DNA from: Oscillospiraceae bacterium NTUH-002-81
GTDB lineage: Bacteria > Bacillota > Clostridia > Lachnospirales > Lachnospiraceae
DNA: 64,000 nucleotides
Assembly (NCBI GenBank): GCA_032620915.1
Contig: CP136052.1
Coordinates: 3,356,001 to 3,420,000 of the forward strand
Direction: 5' to 3'
The position numbers and the translations under genes are program-made. The notes beneath the pieces are model-generated. The model was not told where the DNA came from. It saw only the letters and a program-made list of their open reading frames with translations, and did no database searches. Each line of letters starts with the position of its first letter. Position 1 is the stretch's first letter. Below, piece by piece: positions 1 to 8,282 of the stretch.

Positions 1-748
1 CCACCCGGTCGAAGGTTCTCTCCTTCATCTCCCGCAGAAATGCACCCGGCCCTTCCGCTGCCGCCAGCATCGTCGCACAGCTGCACAGGCCATCCGCCCG
101 GTCCGCCGGAAAATCCTGGAACCGCAGATCCTTCTTTATATTAATGATGGCATCGATGCGAAAACCGGCCAGCCCCTTGTCCAGCCACCAGTTCATCATT
201 TTGTAAATCTCTTCCCGCAGCTTCGGATTCTCCCAGTTCAGATCCGGCTGCTCCTTCGCAAACAGATGCAAATAATATTTGTTCGTTCCCGGAATCGGCT
301 CCCAGGCACTGCCGCCAAAATAAGAGCGCCAGTTGCAGGGCGGCTGCCCGTTTTTTCCTTCTCGGATGTAGAAATACTGCCCATACTCCCCGTCCGAGTC
401 TGCCAGCGCCTTTTGGAACCATTCATGTTCGTTGGAACAGTGGTTCACCACCAAATCCATCAGCACCGCCATGTCCCGCTTCTTCGCCTCCACCAGCAGC
501 TCATCCATGTCCGCCATCGTGCCAAAGCACGGATCGATATTGTAATAATCTGAAATATCGTATCCCTGATCCACAAAGGGGGAACAGTATACCGGCGAAA
601 TCCACACGATATCCACACCCAGATCCTTCAGATAATCCAGTTTGCTGATAATCCCCCGCAGATCACCGATGCCGTCCCCGTTCGTATCCAGAAAGCTCTT
701 CGGGTATACCTGATAGGCCACCTTCCCATGCCACCATTTTCTTTCCAT
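1..748 (-). CDS. GH13 alpha-glucosidase (oligo-1,6-glucosidase / dextran glucosidase type), 3' end outside window
   Basis: The first 249 residues of a glycoside hydrolase family 13 enzyme, cut by the window edge; family members are about 550 residues. It starts MERKWWHGKVAYQVYPKSF at an ATG at 748, after AGGAGAAGG. Visible family signatures are DTNGDGIGDLRGI (about 21-33), the region I block LMDLVVNH (His103), QPDLNWENP (about 168-175) and region II GFRIDAI, whose Asp199 is the catalytic nucleophile. QPDLNW followed by GFRIDAI is typical of intracellular exo-acting enzymes that cleave alpha-1,6-linked glucose from isomalto-oligosaccharides or trehalose-6-phosphate. No signal peptide is seen, so it is cytoplasmic. 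The acid/base Glu lies beyond the window, so the exact substrate cannot be decided. Confidence 0.88.
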   Translation of the reverse strand, partial: MERKWWHGKVAYQVYPKSFLDTNGDGIGDLRGIISKLDYLKDLGVDIVWISPVYCSPFVDQGYDISDYYNIDPCFGTMADMDELLVEAKKRDMAVLMDLVVNHCSNEHEWFQKALADSDGEYGQYFYIREGKNGQPPCNWRSYFGGSAWEPIPGTNKYYLHLFAKEQPDLNWENPKLREEIYKMMNWWLDKGLAGFRIDAIINIKKDLRFQDFPADRADGLCSCATMLAAAEGPGAFLREMKERTFDRV

Positions 749-892
749 ACCTTCTCCTTCCTTTCCCTTTTTCTTCAAAAATACGCAAAAAGTTCACATT
801 TATTTAAAGGGAACATCACAGTTTCTTCATAATCTTCCTCTATGATAAATCATGTAAAAGAAATAACTTTTTCATAACATACCTCTCTCTTA

Positions 893-920
893 CGGAGCCC
901 TGCCGAAAGGCAGCGCTCCG
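893..920. terminator. GC-rich hairpin between GH13 and toxin gene
   Basis: CGGAGCCCTGCC and GGCAGCGCTCCG form a stem around a GAAA tetraloop, with ATTTTT following on the plus strand. The T-run is on the side opposite to transcription of the neighbouring minus-strand genes, so it may stop antisense transcription or act in both directions. Confidence 0.45.
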
Positions 921-952
921 ATTTTTCTTTATTCCTCTTGTAACTAAAAGTT

Positions 953-1360
953 TTATTGAATAATCGCAAGCAACTCATTCGGTGTAACGATAAAAGGCTT
1001 TTGAGGAAAATGTTTCCCATTCCCTGTAACCAGATACGCATTATCCTCCTTCTTTGCCATAACGACTTCATAAAACACAAGATCCTTCGGGTCTGGAAGT
1101 CGCTCATTTGTAATAAGCCGCTCTGCAAATATCCCATTTGCTTTCATTACATTTAACAATAATTCAATAACACCATTATCAAATTTAAATTTTGGCCTGC
1201 GAAGCACCTGTGAATACTCCTCAAGAATTTCGTCATTGAAAACAGGAATAATCGTTCCATCAAAAACCGCCTCCAGCACTCGAACAGTTGCCGCATCTCT
1301 ATGCTTGGACAACAATGCCGATATCAAAACATTCGTATCAATGACAACCAAATAATTCAT
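953..1360 (-). CDS. PIN-domain ribonuclease toxin (putative TA toxin, PIN family)
   Basis: Protein of 135 residues beginning MNYLVVIDTNVLISALLS. The PIN-fold first acidic residue sits in VIDTNVL (Asp8), followed by the FNDEILEEY helix and the later acidic YEVVMAKKEDNAYLVTGN segment, the usual metal-binding layout of these endoribonucleases. A GTG 15 bases upstream overlaps the antitoxin stop codon, but the ATG at 1360 is preferred: GAGGAAGG lies 5-7 bases before it and the PIN core begins immediately. It is the second gene of a two-gene operon with the RelB/DinJ-type antitoxin. The antitoxin presumably neutralises it by direct binding and autorepresses the pair. Confidence 0.85.
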   Translation of the reverse strand: MNYLVVIDTNVLISALLSKHRDAATVRVLEAVFDGTIIPVFNDEILEEYSQVLRRPKFKFDNGVIELLLNVMKANGIFAERLITNERLPDPKDLVFYEVVMAKKEDNAYLVTGNGKHFPQKPFIVTPNELLAIIQ

Positions 1361-1371
1361 AGGCGCCTTCC

Positions 1372-1665
1372 TCACTCCTTACTGTCACGGGCCAATCGGA
1401 TTTCCTTATTAATCTCATCCAGCGACATATCCTGCAGATGATTATCTTTAGCTGCTAAACGTAATGCGTGAAATGCAGCACGTCCATCTTCTAAAGAATT
1501 TCTTATCGGCGCAGAAATTTCAAAAGGAATTTTCCTCTCCCGAACAACTGCACGGGCAAAAATATTAAAAGCGGTCGATGCATTCATCCCAAACTCTTTG
1601 CATAAATTATCAAACTGATTCTTTAAAGATTCATCCATCCGAACACTAAATGTAGTCTGTCCCAT
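1372..1665 (-). CDS. RelB/DinJ family antitoxin
   Basis: A 97-residue protein starting MGQTTFSVRMDESLKNQFD. The N-terminal ribbon-helix-helix (about 2-45, with TTFSVRMDESLK as the DNA-binding strand) is typical of RelB/DinJ antitoxins. The rest would wrap the toxin. The stop codon lies just before the toxin start, so the two are translationally coupled. DinJ usually pairs with a YafQ/RelE-fold toxin; here the partner is a PIN protein. It probably binds the promoter region upstream as an autorepressor. Confidence 0.85.
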   Translation of the reverse strand: MGQTTFSVRMDESLKNQFDNLCKEFGMNASTAFNIFARAVVRERKIPFEISAPIRNSLEDGRAAFHALRLAAKDNHLQDMSLDEINKEIRLARDSKE

Positions 1666-1695
1666 AAATCAATCCCTCTTTTCTCAAAATCAACA

Positions 1696-1741
1696 ATAGT
1701 TATCTCTATATATTATACGAAAAAATTCATCAAAAAGTCAA
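1696..1741 (-). promoter_or_regulatory. Promoter and possible operator of the toxin-antitoxin operon
   Basis: On the minus strand TTGACT (1736-1741) and TATAAT (1712-1717) are spaced by 18 bases. Just downstream, ATAG-N6-CTAT (1696-1709) is a small inverted repeat where the ribbon-helix-helix antitoxin could bind. The operator assignment is inference. Confidence 0.6.
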
Positions 1742-1860
1742 TAAATAGAACCTAAATAATCATATTTAGAACTTGTTGAGTTCGAATTATAGGATTTTAA
1801 TTAAAATAAGTTGTCAGAAAACATCAGCGTGACTAAAAGTTCTTCGAATTATCATTACGC

Positions 1861-1898
1861 AAAAAAGAGCCAAAATCCTTTTAAAAGAATTCTGACTC
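1861..1898 (-). terminator. Intrinsic terminator of tRNA-Pro
   Basis: On the minus strand directly after the tRNA: arms GAGTC and GGCTC with an A/T-rich inner stem (1867-1898) followed by six U residues (1861-1866). Confidence 0.75.
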
Positions 1899-1906
1899 TC
1901 TCAAAG

Positions 1907-1980
1907 TCGAAGTGACGTGATTCGAACACGCGACCTCTGCGTCCCGAACGCAGCGCTCTACCAAGCTGAGCCACACTTCG
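1907..1980 (-). tRNA. tRNA-Pro (anticodon CGG)
   Basis: The minus strand folds as a 74-nt cloverleaf without encoded CCA. The acceptor stem is CGAAGTG/CACTTCG, D stem GCTC/GAGC, and anticodon stem CTGCG/CGCAG around loop TTCGGGA, so anticodon CGG reads CCG (Pro). The T arm is GCGTG-TTCGAAT-CACGT and the discriminator base is A. A terminator follows. Confidence 0.93.
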
Positions 1981-2145
1981 ATTTGGATCATCCGTTCAGA
2001 AGATGTACTCCCTTGCCGAACGTCCAAGTGATATTATATATAAGCAAGTGCAGTTTGTCAACCGGTTTTTGAAACTTTTTTAACAAATTTTTTTACCAAT
2101 AAAATTGGAGGAAATTTACCTTTCCGAGAAAATCCAATCTCTTTA

Positions 2146-2865
2146 TTATCGTTTTAAAGTCATTGTAAGCATGTACCTGCTCGAAACATAAGAACTCTCT
2201 GAATATTCAAAACACTCCCCACTTTTTGTGTATGCTGTTCTATTAACCTTTAACATACATGTCTGTTCCGCCAGTTCCAAAAGTGCCGCAATTCGATAGG
2301 TTGCCATTACTGCCTGTATGCTTTGTGTCGCTGTATCAATCTCTACTCCTAATTTATGCTCCAATAACTCATACAACGAAGATGTTGACAATTCTTTTGT
2401 ATCCAGATTCTCACATAATTTATAATTTAAGTATAATAACTGATAGCAAAGTGGCTTCCCATTCGCATATCGCAGCCGTTCTATTACCCATACCTTATCC
2501 TGACTATCAATCCCCATATAACCGGCTATTTCTTTCGGCGCTTCAATTATTTTAGCTTCAAGAATAAAAGAAGAACATTTGATACCCGCCTTTTCCAATT
2601 CCTCATGCAGGCCTCCCAGACGATTTAAGCTTCTGGGAACATTATCACCTTTTACGGTAGCTGTCTTTCCAAATCCACGTTCCAGAACATTTTCGGTAAT
2701 CAGTTCATTAATAGCCCTTCTTATTGTAACTCTGCTGGCCTTATACTCTTCACATAATTGATTTTCTGTTGGGAGCACTTCTCCGGGTTTTAATTCTTCA
2801 TTCTCTATCTTTCTTTTCAAATCTTCTTTAATGATATAGTAAAGGGGTCCTGTTTTTTTCTCCAT
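2146..2865 (-). CDS. GntR family regulator, HutC/UTRA subfamily
   Basis: About 239 residues. The N-terminal winged helix (about 5-72) carries the typical LKPGEVLPTENQL turn and SRVTIRRAINELITENVLER recognition segment. The remaining about 165 residues form a UTRA ligand-binding domain (ends YMLTMTLKR). Two in-frame ATGs lie six bases apart; the one at 2865 is better placed after GTGAGGA. It is the last minus-strand gene beside the CoA-transferase cluster and has its own promoter. It is the obvious candidate repressor of the 2.9-16.5 kb catabolic genes, sensing a pathway metabolite; this role is inferred from position. Confidence 0.85.
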   Translation of the reverse strand: MEKKTGPLYYIIKEDLKRKIENEELKPGEVLPTENQLCEEYKASRVTIRRAINELITENVLERGFGKTATVKGDNVPRSLNRLGGLHEELEKAGIKCSSFILEAKIIEAPKEIAGYMGIDSQDKVWVIERLRYANGKPLCYQLLYLNYKLCENLDTKELSTSSLYELLEHKLGVEIDTATQSIQAVMATYRIAALLELAEQTCMLKVNRTAYTKSGECFEYSESSYVSSRYMLTMTLKR

Positions 2866-2904
2866 ACCCATTCCTCACTTTGTATTGCTATTGTATTTAT
2901 TTTT

Positions 2905-2933
2905 ATAATAATAATTTCATCTGTTTCTGTCAA
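2905..2933 (-). promoter_or_regulatory. Promoter of the GntR regulator
   Basis: Minus strand TTGACA (2928-2933) and TATTAT (2905-2910) with a 17-base spacer. The A/T-rich stretch downstream repeats TTGTATTGC/TATTGTATT and may hold an autoregulatory site. Confidence 0.6.
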
Positions 2934-2959
2934 TAGCATACCAAAAACACTTTAAATTT

Positions 2960-3724
2960 TTATTTTCCAATATATTGGTGATTCATATCCAGATTTTTTA
3001 TCAATTGATGAATTCTTTCACTTTTCTGCTTTGTAACTGGAATTTCCTCATCCATTCCAAGAATTTCAAATTGCGTATTATCAATGATCTCCTGCTTATC
3101 AACTCCCGGATGAATCGATAAGATTTTCATTCGTTTTGTCTTTTCATCAAACCCGAACACACCCAAATCTGTCAAAACTCTTACAGGGCCTTCTCCATTT
3201 AATCCATATCGTTCGCGATCGCCCGGTCCATTTATAAATCCCGGTGTCGTGATAAAAGAGACTCGTTCCGGGAATTTTCTTCGAATGTGTTTCGAAACAA
3301 CAACTATTTTTTTCGCGCCAGACCCCATATCATTAGCGCCACCGCTTCCCGGTAAGCGACAAATCGGGTGCAAATAATCTCCCACAACTGTCGCATTCAA
3401 ATTCCCATATTGATCTATTTCCGCAGCTGCCAGAAAGGCAATATCTACCTTTCCGCGTTGCACATACCCTAATGCATCAAACAATGACGTGTTCATTACG
3501 GATGTGCGTAATAACGGAAAATCTCCAGGTCCCTGAGGTAAATTCTCCGGTGAAGCGTCTATTGCACCCGATTCATATACCAGTTTTAAATTCGGTGCAT
3601 GTGTCTGTTTTGCCAACATAGCAGCAAGATTAGGAAGACCAATTCCAACCAATGCAATATCGTGATCTTTTATAACATCAGCCGCTGCAGCGATCATAAG
3701 TTCTTCTTTCGTCCAGCACATCAT
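2960..3724 (-). CDS. Family I CoA-transferase, beta subunit (glutaconate CoA-transferase B-like), copy 1
   Basis: A 254-residue homologue of the beta subunit of glutaconate/3-oxoacid CoA-transferases, which move CoA between acyl-CoA and a free carboxylate through a glutamyl-CoA thioester. The expected nucleophile is present in LVYESGAIDA (Glu51). Other family blocks are DALGYVQRGKVDIAFLAAAEID (about 83-104) and the C-terminal ILSIHPGV. It overlaps the upstream alpha gene by four bases (ATGA), so the two are translationally coupled and should form a heteromeric enzyme. Presence of the Glu supports true transferase activity, unlike copy 2 at 7.5 kb. Which acids it uses is unknown. Confidence 0.85.
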   Translation of the reverse strand: MMCWTKEELMIAAAADVIKDHDIALVGIGLPNLAAMLAKQTHAPNLKLVYESGAIDASPENLPQGPGDFPLLRTSVMNTSLFDALGYVQRGKVDIAFLAAAEIDQYGNLNATVVGDYLHPICRLPGSGGANDMGSGAKKIVVVSKHIRRKFPERVSFITTPGFINGPGDRERYGLNGEGPVRVLTDLGVFGFDEKTKRMKILSIHPGVDKQEIIDNTQFEILGMDEEIPVTKQKSERIHQLIKNLDMNHQYIGK

Positions 3725-4650
3725 ATCTTCCCCCTGTTCTTTAGACTGATTCCATAGTATGGATCAGCTCTGAGTTCCATCAAGCGCTTCAATCCCACTT
3801 TATTCAAAAACGCATGCTCGTCTTTTGTTCCATAAATCCATTCCTCATAATATTCCTTCATTCCTTTTTCCGTTTTTCCACTACGGGTAATCATGGTTGT
3901 ATGTTCAAGATCATAATCATAATATGTGTATACCCCTCCTGGATACGCCCCGTATGGTGCATGTACCACATAATCAACAAAAAAGGAGGGTAAAATTGTA
4001 TGCTCATTTGTTTCTCTTATGCTTTCTGTACTAACAATTTCCTCCGCTGAAACAATTACTTTTTTTGCTGCACGTGCAATAATTTCAATTGAAGAGGTAA
4101 TTCCATATAATTGACAATTTCCTTCCTGATCTGCACGGGCCACATGAATCAACGCAAAATCTGGTTCTAATTTTGGCACAATTCCGCATTTTTCACCACT
4201 AAAAGGGTCCTCCACTTCCATAATTTTATTGCCCCTGTCAATGTTCTGGATTGTCTGCATATCAGAACCCAACATAACTTTTACCGGCATAAATGGAACA
4301 CCGATCGCTGCTGCGTAAAAACGATTTGTAATGGCAAAATGGCTATAGTCTTCCACCGCAATCTTTCCCTGTTCGACCATTCTTGAGAAATTAGGACACC
4401 TTCCATCTTTAGCCATATAATTGGAAAAACGAATTTTGTCAACGCATCCCGCTCCGCACAAAAGTTCTGCTGATTGTGCATCCCCCATTCCGGATAATTC
4501 CAAGTGTCTTTTTCTCATTCGAATCAATTGCCGTACAATACTCATCGGATTATTGGTCTCTGCAAAGCCACCAATTGCAAGATTACTGCCATCTGGAATT
4601 ATTTCTGCAGCTTCTTCTATCGTAATTATTTTATTCTGAATTTCCGACAT
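3721..4650 (-). CDS. Family I CoA-transferase, alpha subunit (glutaconate CoA-transferase A-like), copy 1
   Basis: A 309-residue GctA/IpdA-type alpha subunit. It opens with the family pattern IPDGSNLAIGGFAETNNPMSI and has the central PDFALIHVARADQEGN and SAEEIV segments. ATG at 4650 follows GAGGAG by seven bases. It overlaps the beta gene by four bases. A third alpha-like gene sits three bases upstream, so the three genes form one transcript from a promoter near 5.48 kb. No membrane segment or signal is seen; cytoplasmic. Confidence 0.85.
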   Translation of the reverse strand: MSEIQNKIITIEEAAEIIPDGSNLAIGGFAETNNPMSIVRQLIRMRKRHLELSGMGDAQSAELLCGAGCVDKIRFSNYMAKDGRCPNFSRMVEQGKIAVEDYSHFAITNRFYAAAIGVPFMPVKVMLGSDMQTIQNIDRGNKIMEVEDPFSGEKCGIVPKLEPDFALIHVARADQEGNCQLYGITSSIEIIARAAKKVIVSAEEIVSTESIRETNEHTILPSFFVDYVVHAPYGAYPGGVYTYYDYDLEHTTMITRSGKTEKGMKEYYEEWIYGTKDEHAFLNKVGLKRLMELRADPYYGISLKNRGKI

Positions 4651-4652
4651 AT

Positions 4653-5429
4653 CTATTCTCCTCTTCGATTCGTCGTCAGGTACAACAGTTTCATGACATC
4701 TATATCATTAATCCACTTTTCCCAGTCCTTATATTCCTCTATAGCCTTCAACAGCTGCACATCATCCATTTCATCGGCCCTATATCTTCCTTCTTCACAG
4801 GTAGGAAAACTCCCGTATGGTGTTTCCATCACAAAATCAATTTTATCGCTTTCCATTACCATATTGCGCTGATTCATTTGTATTGCTTTAGATGTAACAA
4901 TCTGTTCCGCTGTAACTATAATGTGAGAAGCACACAAAGCCAGTCTAAGATTTTCCATTTCTTCTATCTTGTCTGTTGGATCGACCTGGATATTTCCATA
5001 TATATCACAACGAGGGACATGTATGATCGCTACTTCTGGACGAATTGCCTTTCCTACAGTAATCATTTCCTGCGTAAAAGGAGATTTTATTTTTTTATAA
5101 ATATTGGGATATTTATTTATCAAATCATCCGAAACATTACACGGTATATATTCCATGTTGTTTATACCTGCATACATTTGCTTTTTCATAACATCATCAT
5201 TTATCTCTTCCGAAAATATTCTTTCACCATATCCCGCCCTTACAGCAACTTTCGCTGACAATGATTGGCCGTAGTCATATATTTTAAGACCATTTATATG
5301 TAATCTCTGCAATTCAAACAGCATTCGTATGGATTCATGTTTTCCAATAAATAAAATACTGCTTCCATGAAATACTCGTTTTTTCAAATCCGGTGTTGTT
5401 TTTTCTAATTTTACCTTTTCTGATCTCAT
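4653..5429 (-). CDS. Divergent CoA-transferase alpha-like protein without its own beta partner
   Basis: A 258-residue protein related to the alpha subunits next to it: PEVAIIHVPRCDIYGNIQVDP, TAEQIVTSKAI and ETPYGSFPT correspond to conserved blocks of the neighbours. The N-terminal GSSILFIGKHES region lacks the glycine-rich G(G/F)AE-type loop of ordinary alpha subunits, and the protein is about 50 residues shorter. A GTG at 5441 is possible, but ATG 5429 with AAAGGTG upstream is more likely. It could be a third subunit, a replacement alpha that shares the beta subunit, or a catalytically altered paralogue. The assignment to the fold is clear, the function is not. Confidence 0.7.
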   Translation of the reverse strand: MRSEKVKLEKTTPDLKKRVFHGSSILFIGKHESIRMLFELQRLHINGLKIYDYGQSLSAKVAVRAGYGERIFSEEINDDVMKKQMYAGINNMEYIPCNVSDDLINKYPNIYKKIKSPFTQEMITVGKAIRPEVAIIHVPRCDIYGNIQVDPTDKIEEMENLRLALCASHIIVTAEQIVTSKAIQMNQRNMVMESDKIDFVMETPYGSFPTCEEGRYRADEMDDVQLLKAIEEYKDWEKWINDIDVMKLLYLTTNRRGE

Positions 5430-5467
5430 ATTTTTCCACACCTTTATGTTATTTATATTTTATTTTA

Positions 5468-5496
5468 ATGTTATCAGTTTTTGTCAATATTGTCAA
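5468..5496 (-). promoter_or_regulatory. Promoter of the first CoA-transferase operon
   Basis: Minus strand TTGACA (5491-5496) and TAACAT (5468-5473), 17-base spacer. A second TTGACA overlaps the spacer (5482-5487), giving a repeated motif in the divergent region shared with the MaoC gene; this may be a regulator site. Confidence 0.6.
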
Positions 5497-5624
5497 TAAA
5501 ACGTATTTTTATTGTGGTGTTTTTTTTATATTTTTCACTTGATATATTGATTTTTTTGTCTTTATATTATACAATAATAATACAAATTTATCTTTACATC
5601 TTATATTCATTGGAGGGAATAAAC

Positions 5625-6647
5625 ATGAAAAAAACTTTTTCTGACACTTACGTGTGGCGTGACATTTCAGATCCACGAAGAGCGCAAACTGTAGACGATC
5701 TTGAAGCCGGATTAAAATCTCCCGATTTTGAAAATCTAAGCATTCCCGAAACATTTGGACCCGTAAAAGAGATTATCGATGATCATAAAATCAAACGCTA
5801 TGCTTTTGCACTTAACGATTATCTTCCCTGGGCAATGCAAGGAAACAGCCCCTTTGATAACACTCGTATCGCCCAGGCGGGATTACTTACAAATGACCTG
5901 TTGCAAATGTTCACTTTGGGATATCGCGGCAGTCAGGTTGTCGGTCTTCATACCGAAGAACAGATATGGTTTGATTCTCCCGCAAAGCTGGACGAAATCG
6001 TAACATTGGAGGGGACTTATGTAGACGCATATGAACACAGAGGACAAGGTTGCGTAGTACTGGAAGCCAATGCAAAAGGTGCTGATGGGAGAAGTATTAT
6101 CCGTCACAGAGGAGTCGAAATTCTAAGAACCATCCCTGGAAATATCGTCGGCCGCGGCAGCGCTGCTCCTGAAAAAAGAGTGACCGGCAATCTGCCTCCC
6201 AATCCCCATTATATAGATACCATAACTTCTTCAAGTAAAATTGGAGACTGCTTAACTCCCTTATCTAAGAATATTACTGCCGAACAAGCTGCTGTATTTT
6301 CCCGTGTTGGTGAATTTGTCACCAATATTCATAATAATCTTTCAACTGCGCGAGCAGGCGGCCTACGCATGCCGATCGTGCAGGGAATGCAATCGTTTTG
6401 CACCTTTACAGAGTTACTTACACGCGCATTTGGAAAGGATTTCTTTACCGGAGGCTGGATCAAAGCTAAATTTATTGCCCCCATCACTGTATTTGAAGAC
6501 TTTAATGTATACGGCATGATTACAAACATTGAGAAAGTGTCCGATACGCAGGAAAAAGTTTATTTAGATGTTTGGATCCGGCGCCAGGATGATCGCCTTG
6601 CAGTTGCCGGCTGGGCCAGCTGTCTCCGAAACACATCGGATGATTAA
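5625..6647 (+). CDS. MaoC-like (double hot-dog) hydratase/dehydratase
   Basis: A 340-residue protein with two hot-dog domains. The C-terminal domain has the MaoC pattern FSRVGEFVTNIHNN...IVQGM, with the catalytic His in NIH. The usual catalytic Asp of the G-D-x-N-P-I-H motif is replaced by Glu (GEFVTNIH). The N-terminal half (about 55-165, ALNDYLPW...HRGVEI) resembles the non-catalytic first hot-dog. Such enzymes hydrate enoyl-CoA to (R)-3-hydroxyacyl-CoA. The start at 5625 is fixed by TGGAGGG nine bases upstream; an in-frame extension further upstream is A/T-rich and not a real protein. It is transcribed away from the CoA-transferase genes from a shared region. Confidence 0.8.
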   Translation: MKKTFSDTYVWRDISDPRRAQTVDDLEAGLKSPDFENLSIPETFGPVKEIIDDHKIKRYAFALNDYLPWAMQGNSPFDNTRIAQAGLLTNDLLQMFTLGYRGSQVVGLHTEEQIWFDSPAKLDEIVTLEGTYVDAYEHRGQGCVVLEANAKGADGRSIIRHRGVEILRTIPGNIVGRGSAAPEKRVTGNLPPNPHYIDTITSSSKIGDCLTPLSKNITAEQAAVFSRVGEFVTNIHNNLSTARAGGLRMPIVQGMQSFCTFTELLTRAFGKDFFTGGWIKAKFIAPITVFEDFNVYGMITNIEKVSDTQEKVYLDVWIRRQDDRLAVAGWASCLRNTSDD

Positions 6648-6663
6648 ATAGAATACATTCACG

Positions 6664-6706
6664 GACTGAAAAACTGTGGTTAAATAGAAACCACAGTTTT
6701 TCAGTC
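6664..6706. terminator. Bidirectional terminator between MaoC and LUD genes
   Basis: A perfect 16-bp inverted repeat (GACTGAAAAACTGTGG and its complement) around an 11-base loop, between two convergent genes; runs of A and T in the stem suit termination in both directions. Confidence 0.8.
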
Positions 6707-6733
6707 TGTCTTACTCATTTTCTCTGTTACTAT

Positions 6734-7366
6734 TCAAAATCCCAGTTCTTCTCCCACAAGTATCACTTTTATCCGATTTTTATAAGCAGAACGGCGCGTA
6801 ATAAGAATCTGAGAACAAATACATTCCGGGCTCAAACAAGCCGTACATTCCCCGCTATCCCTGCAAGGAACCTTTCTTTCTAATTTCATTGCATTTTTCG
6901 GTGCTGCGACATTTTGACTCCTTTTAATTCCACTCTCCACATCAGGCACTACTTTATTCATTCCCGCAACTATCAATACATTTTCCGGGCCAAAACATAA
7001 AAAAGAAATTCGATCAGATCTTCCATCAATATTTATCATTTCTCCGTTCATTGTAATTGCATTTGTGCTCATTAAAAACCAGTCTGCCTGGAGAATATGT
7101 GCATACATTTCCATCTTTTCCTGTTTATTGCTATATTTTTTCCTGTCATATACAACATAAGGTCCATTTTGAATAACCTCCATTAATCCAATATCTTTTA
7201 TTGTCTGAGAGCCTCCCCATCCAACAGAATTTCCCTCTGTAATTAATTCCAGTGCCTTTTTGCGCGCATCTTCTTTTGAATCGCAATAATAGCCCTGTAT
7301 TTGCCTTGATTTTAGTCGTGCAATTATCGTTTGCGCAATTTTGCTATAATATTCATTCTTATTCAT
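6734..7366 (-). CDS. LUD domain (LutC/YkgG-like) protein
   Basis: A 210-residue single-domain LUD protein. Characteristic segments are NSVGWGGSQTIKDIGLMEVI (about 46-65), LMSTNAITMNGEMINIDG and CFGPENVLIVAGMNKVV. The C-terminus has a cysteine-rich stretch CRDSGECTACLSPECIC that could bind metal or an Fe-S cluster. LUD proteins are known from the LutABC lactate oxidation complex, but stand-alone members like this one are common and uncharacterised. Being inside the catabolic cluster suggests a redox role on a hydroxy-acid intermediate; that is inference. Confidence 0.8.
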   Translation of the reverse strand: MNKNEYYSKIAQTIIARLKSRQIQGYYCDSKEDARKKALELITEGNSVGWGGSQTIKDIGLMEVIQNGPYVVYDRKKYSNKQEKMEMYAHILQADWFLMSTNAITMNGEMINIDGRSDRISFLCFGPENVLIVAGMNKVVPDVESGIKRSQNVAAPKNAMKLERKVPCRDSGECTACLSPECICSQILITRRSAYKNRIKVILVGEELGF

Positions 7367-7460
7367 TTTCCCTCCAAAATATTTTAACCTTTATTTTCCT
7401 GTAAATAGCACAGAGGGCTGTGCAAATACAGCCCTCTGTAATTCAGGAGAATTTAAGCTA

Positions 7461-8282
7461 TCACTCTTCAATCGAAGCAGGCTCACCTGTTAAATATGCA
7501 TTAAGAAATTTCTTTCCCGGATCAATCTCTTCTCTAATCAGTCTCAGATCTTCTTCTGACGGAATCGGCGTAACAGGTACATTTTCCGGTATTTCAATAT
7601 CAAATCCCGTATTCTCACGAACTTGTTCTACCGTTATTCCCGGATGTATGCTTTTCACACGCATCTGATGTGTCTCTGGATTAAAATCCATAATTGCCAG
7701 GTTTGTCATTACTCTGACCGGACCACCTCCGGGAAGTCCATCCCGATTCTCATGGCCTGCCGCTGTAATGAAATCAACATGGTCCACAAGAACACGTTTC
7801 GTATGCGGAACAATAATGCACACTCTCTTTGCATAGCACCCCAGCTCGCTCTGTGCCAGGCAGCCTGGTAAACGTACTTTCGGGTGCTTTATATCCTTTC
7901 CAATCATAGCAATATTCAAATTTCCCCACTTATCAACCTGTGCACCTGACGCAAAAGCCAATCCTACTTTTCCAAGCCGGAACAAACCTAACGCATCTTC
8001 CAGTGGGATCTGACTACGGCAGGGCCATTTGATGAGATCGTATTCCTGATTTGTCGGCGGAATGGATTGCTGATCCAGCAAAGGATCCAGTACCGGGCCC
8101 ATCATACACAATGCATTTGGCGCATGTCTTTCCTGTGCAAGCCGAATACCGACCAGCGGAATGCCACAGGCACGAATGTACGCTTTGCCGCCTGTCCCAA
8201 TTCCTGTAAAATTCATTTCATCATCCCGAACCAGTTTTGATACCTCAACAGCCAAAAGTTCTTCCAGTGTAAATCCATTCAT
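7461..8282 (-). CDS. Family I CoA-transferase-fold beta subunit, copy 2, lacking the catalytic Glu (IpdB-like)
   Basis: About 273 residues from ATG 8282, which follows AGGAGG by nine bases; a GTG at 8291 is less likely. The fold is clear from HAPN, DALGLFRLGKVGLAFASGAQVDKWGN, HVDFITAAGH and KSIHPGIT. Aligned with copy 1, the catalytic Glu of YESG becomes a Met (LCMMGPVLDP), so the glutamyl-CoA mechanism is not available. The C-terminal block PSEEDLRLIREEIDP resembles IpdB, the beta subunit of the actinobacterial ring-cleaving hydrolase IpdAB, which has this fold and is not a transferase (from memory). The start overlaps the partner's stop as TAATG. A C-C hydrolase role is possible but unproven. 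Confidence 0.78.
   Translation of the reverse strand: MNGFTLEELLAVEVSKLVRDDEMNFTGIGTGGKAYIRACGIPLVGIRLAQERHAPNALCMMGPVLDPLLDQQSIPPTNQEYDLIKWPCRSQIPLEDALGLFRLGKVGLAFASGAQVDKWGNLNIAMIGKDIKHPKVRLPGCLAQSELGCYAKRVCIIVPHTKRVLVDHVDFITAAGHENRDGLPGGGPVRVMTNLAIMDFNPETHQMRVKSIHPGITVEQVRENTGFDIEIPENVPVTPIPSEEDLRLIREEIDPGKKFLNAYLTGEPASIEE

Noticed and set aside
1907..1980. tRNA-Pro as a proven integration site
   Set aside because: No repeated tRNA 3' end, integrase or excision gene was found in the window.
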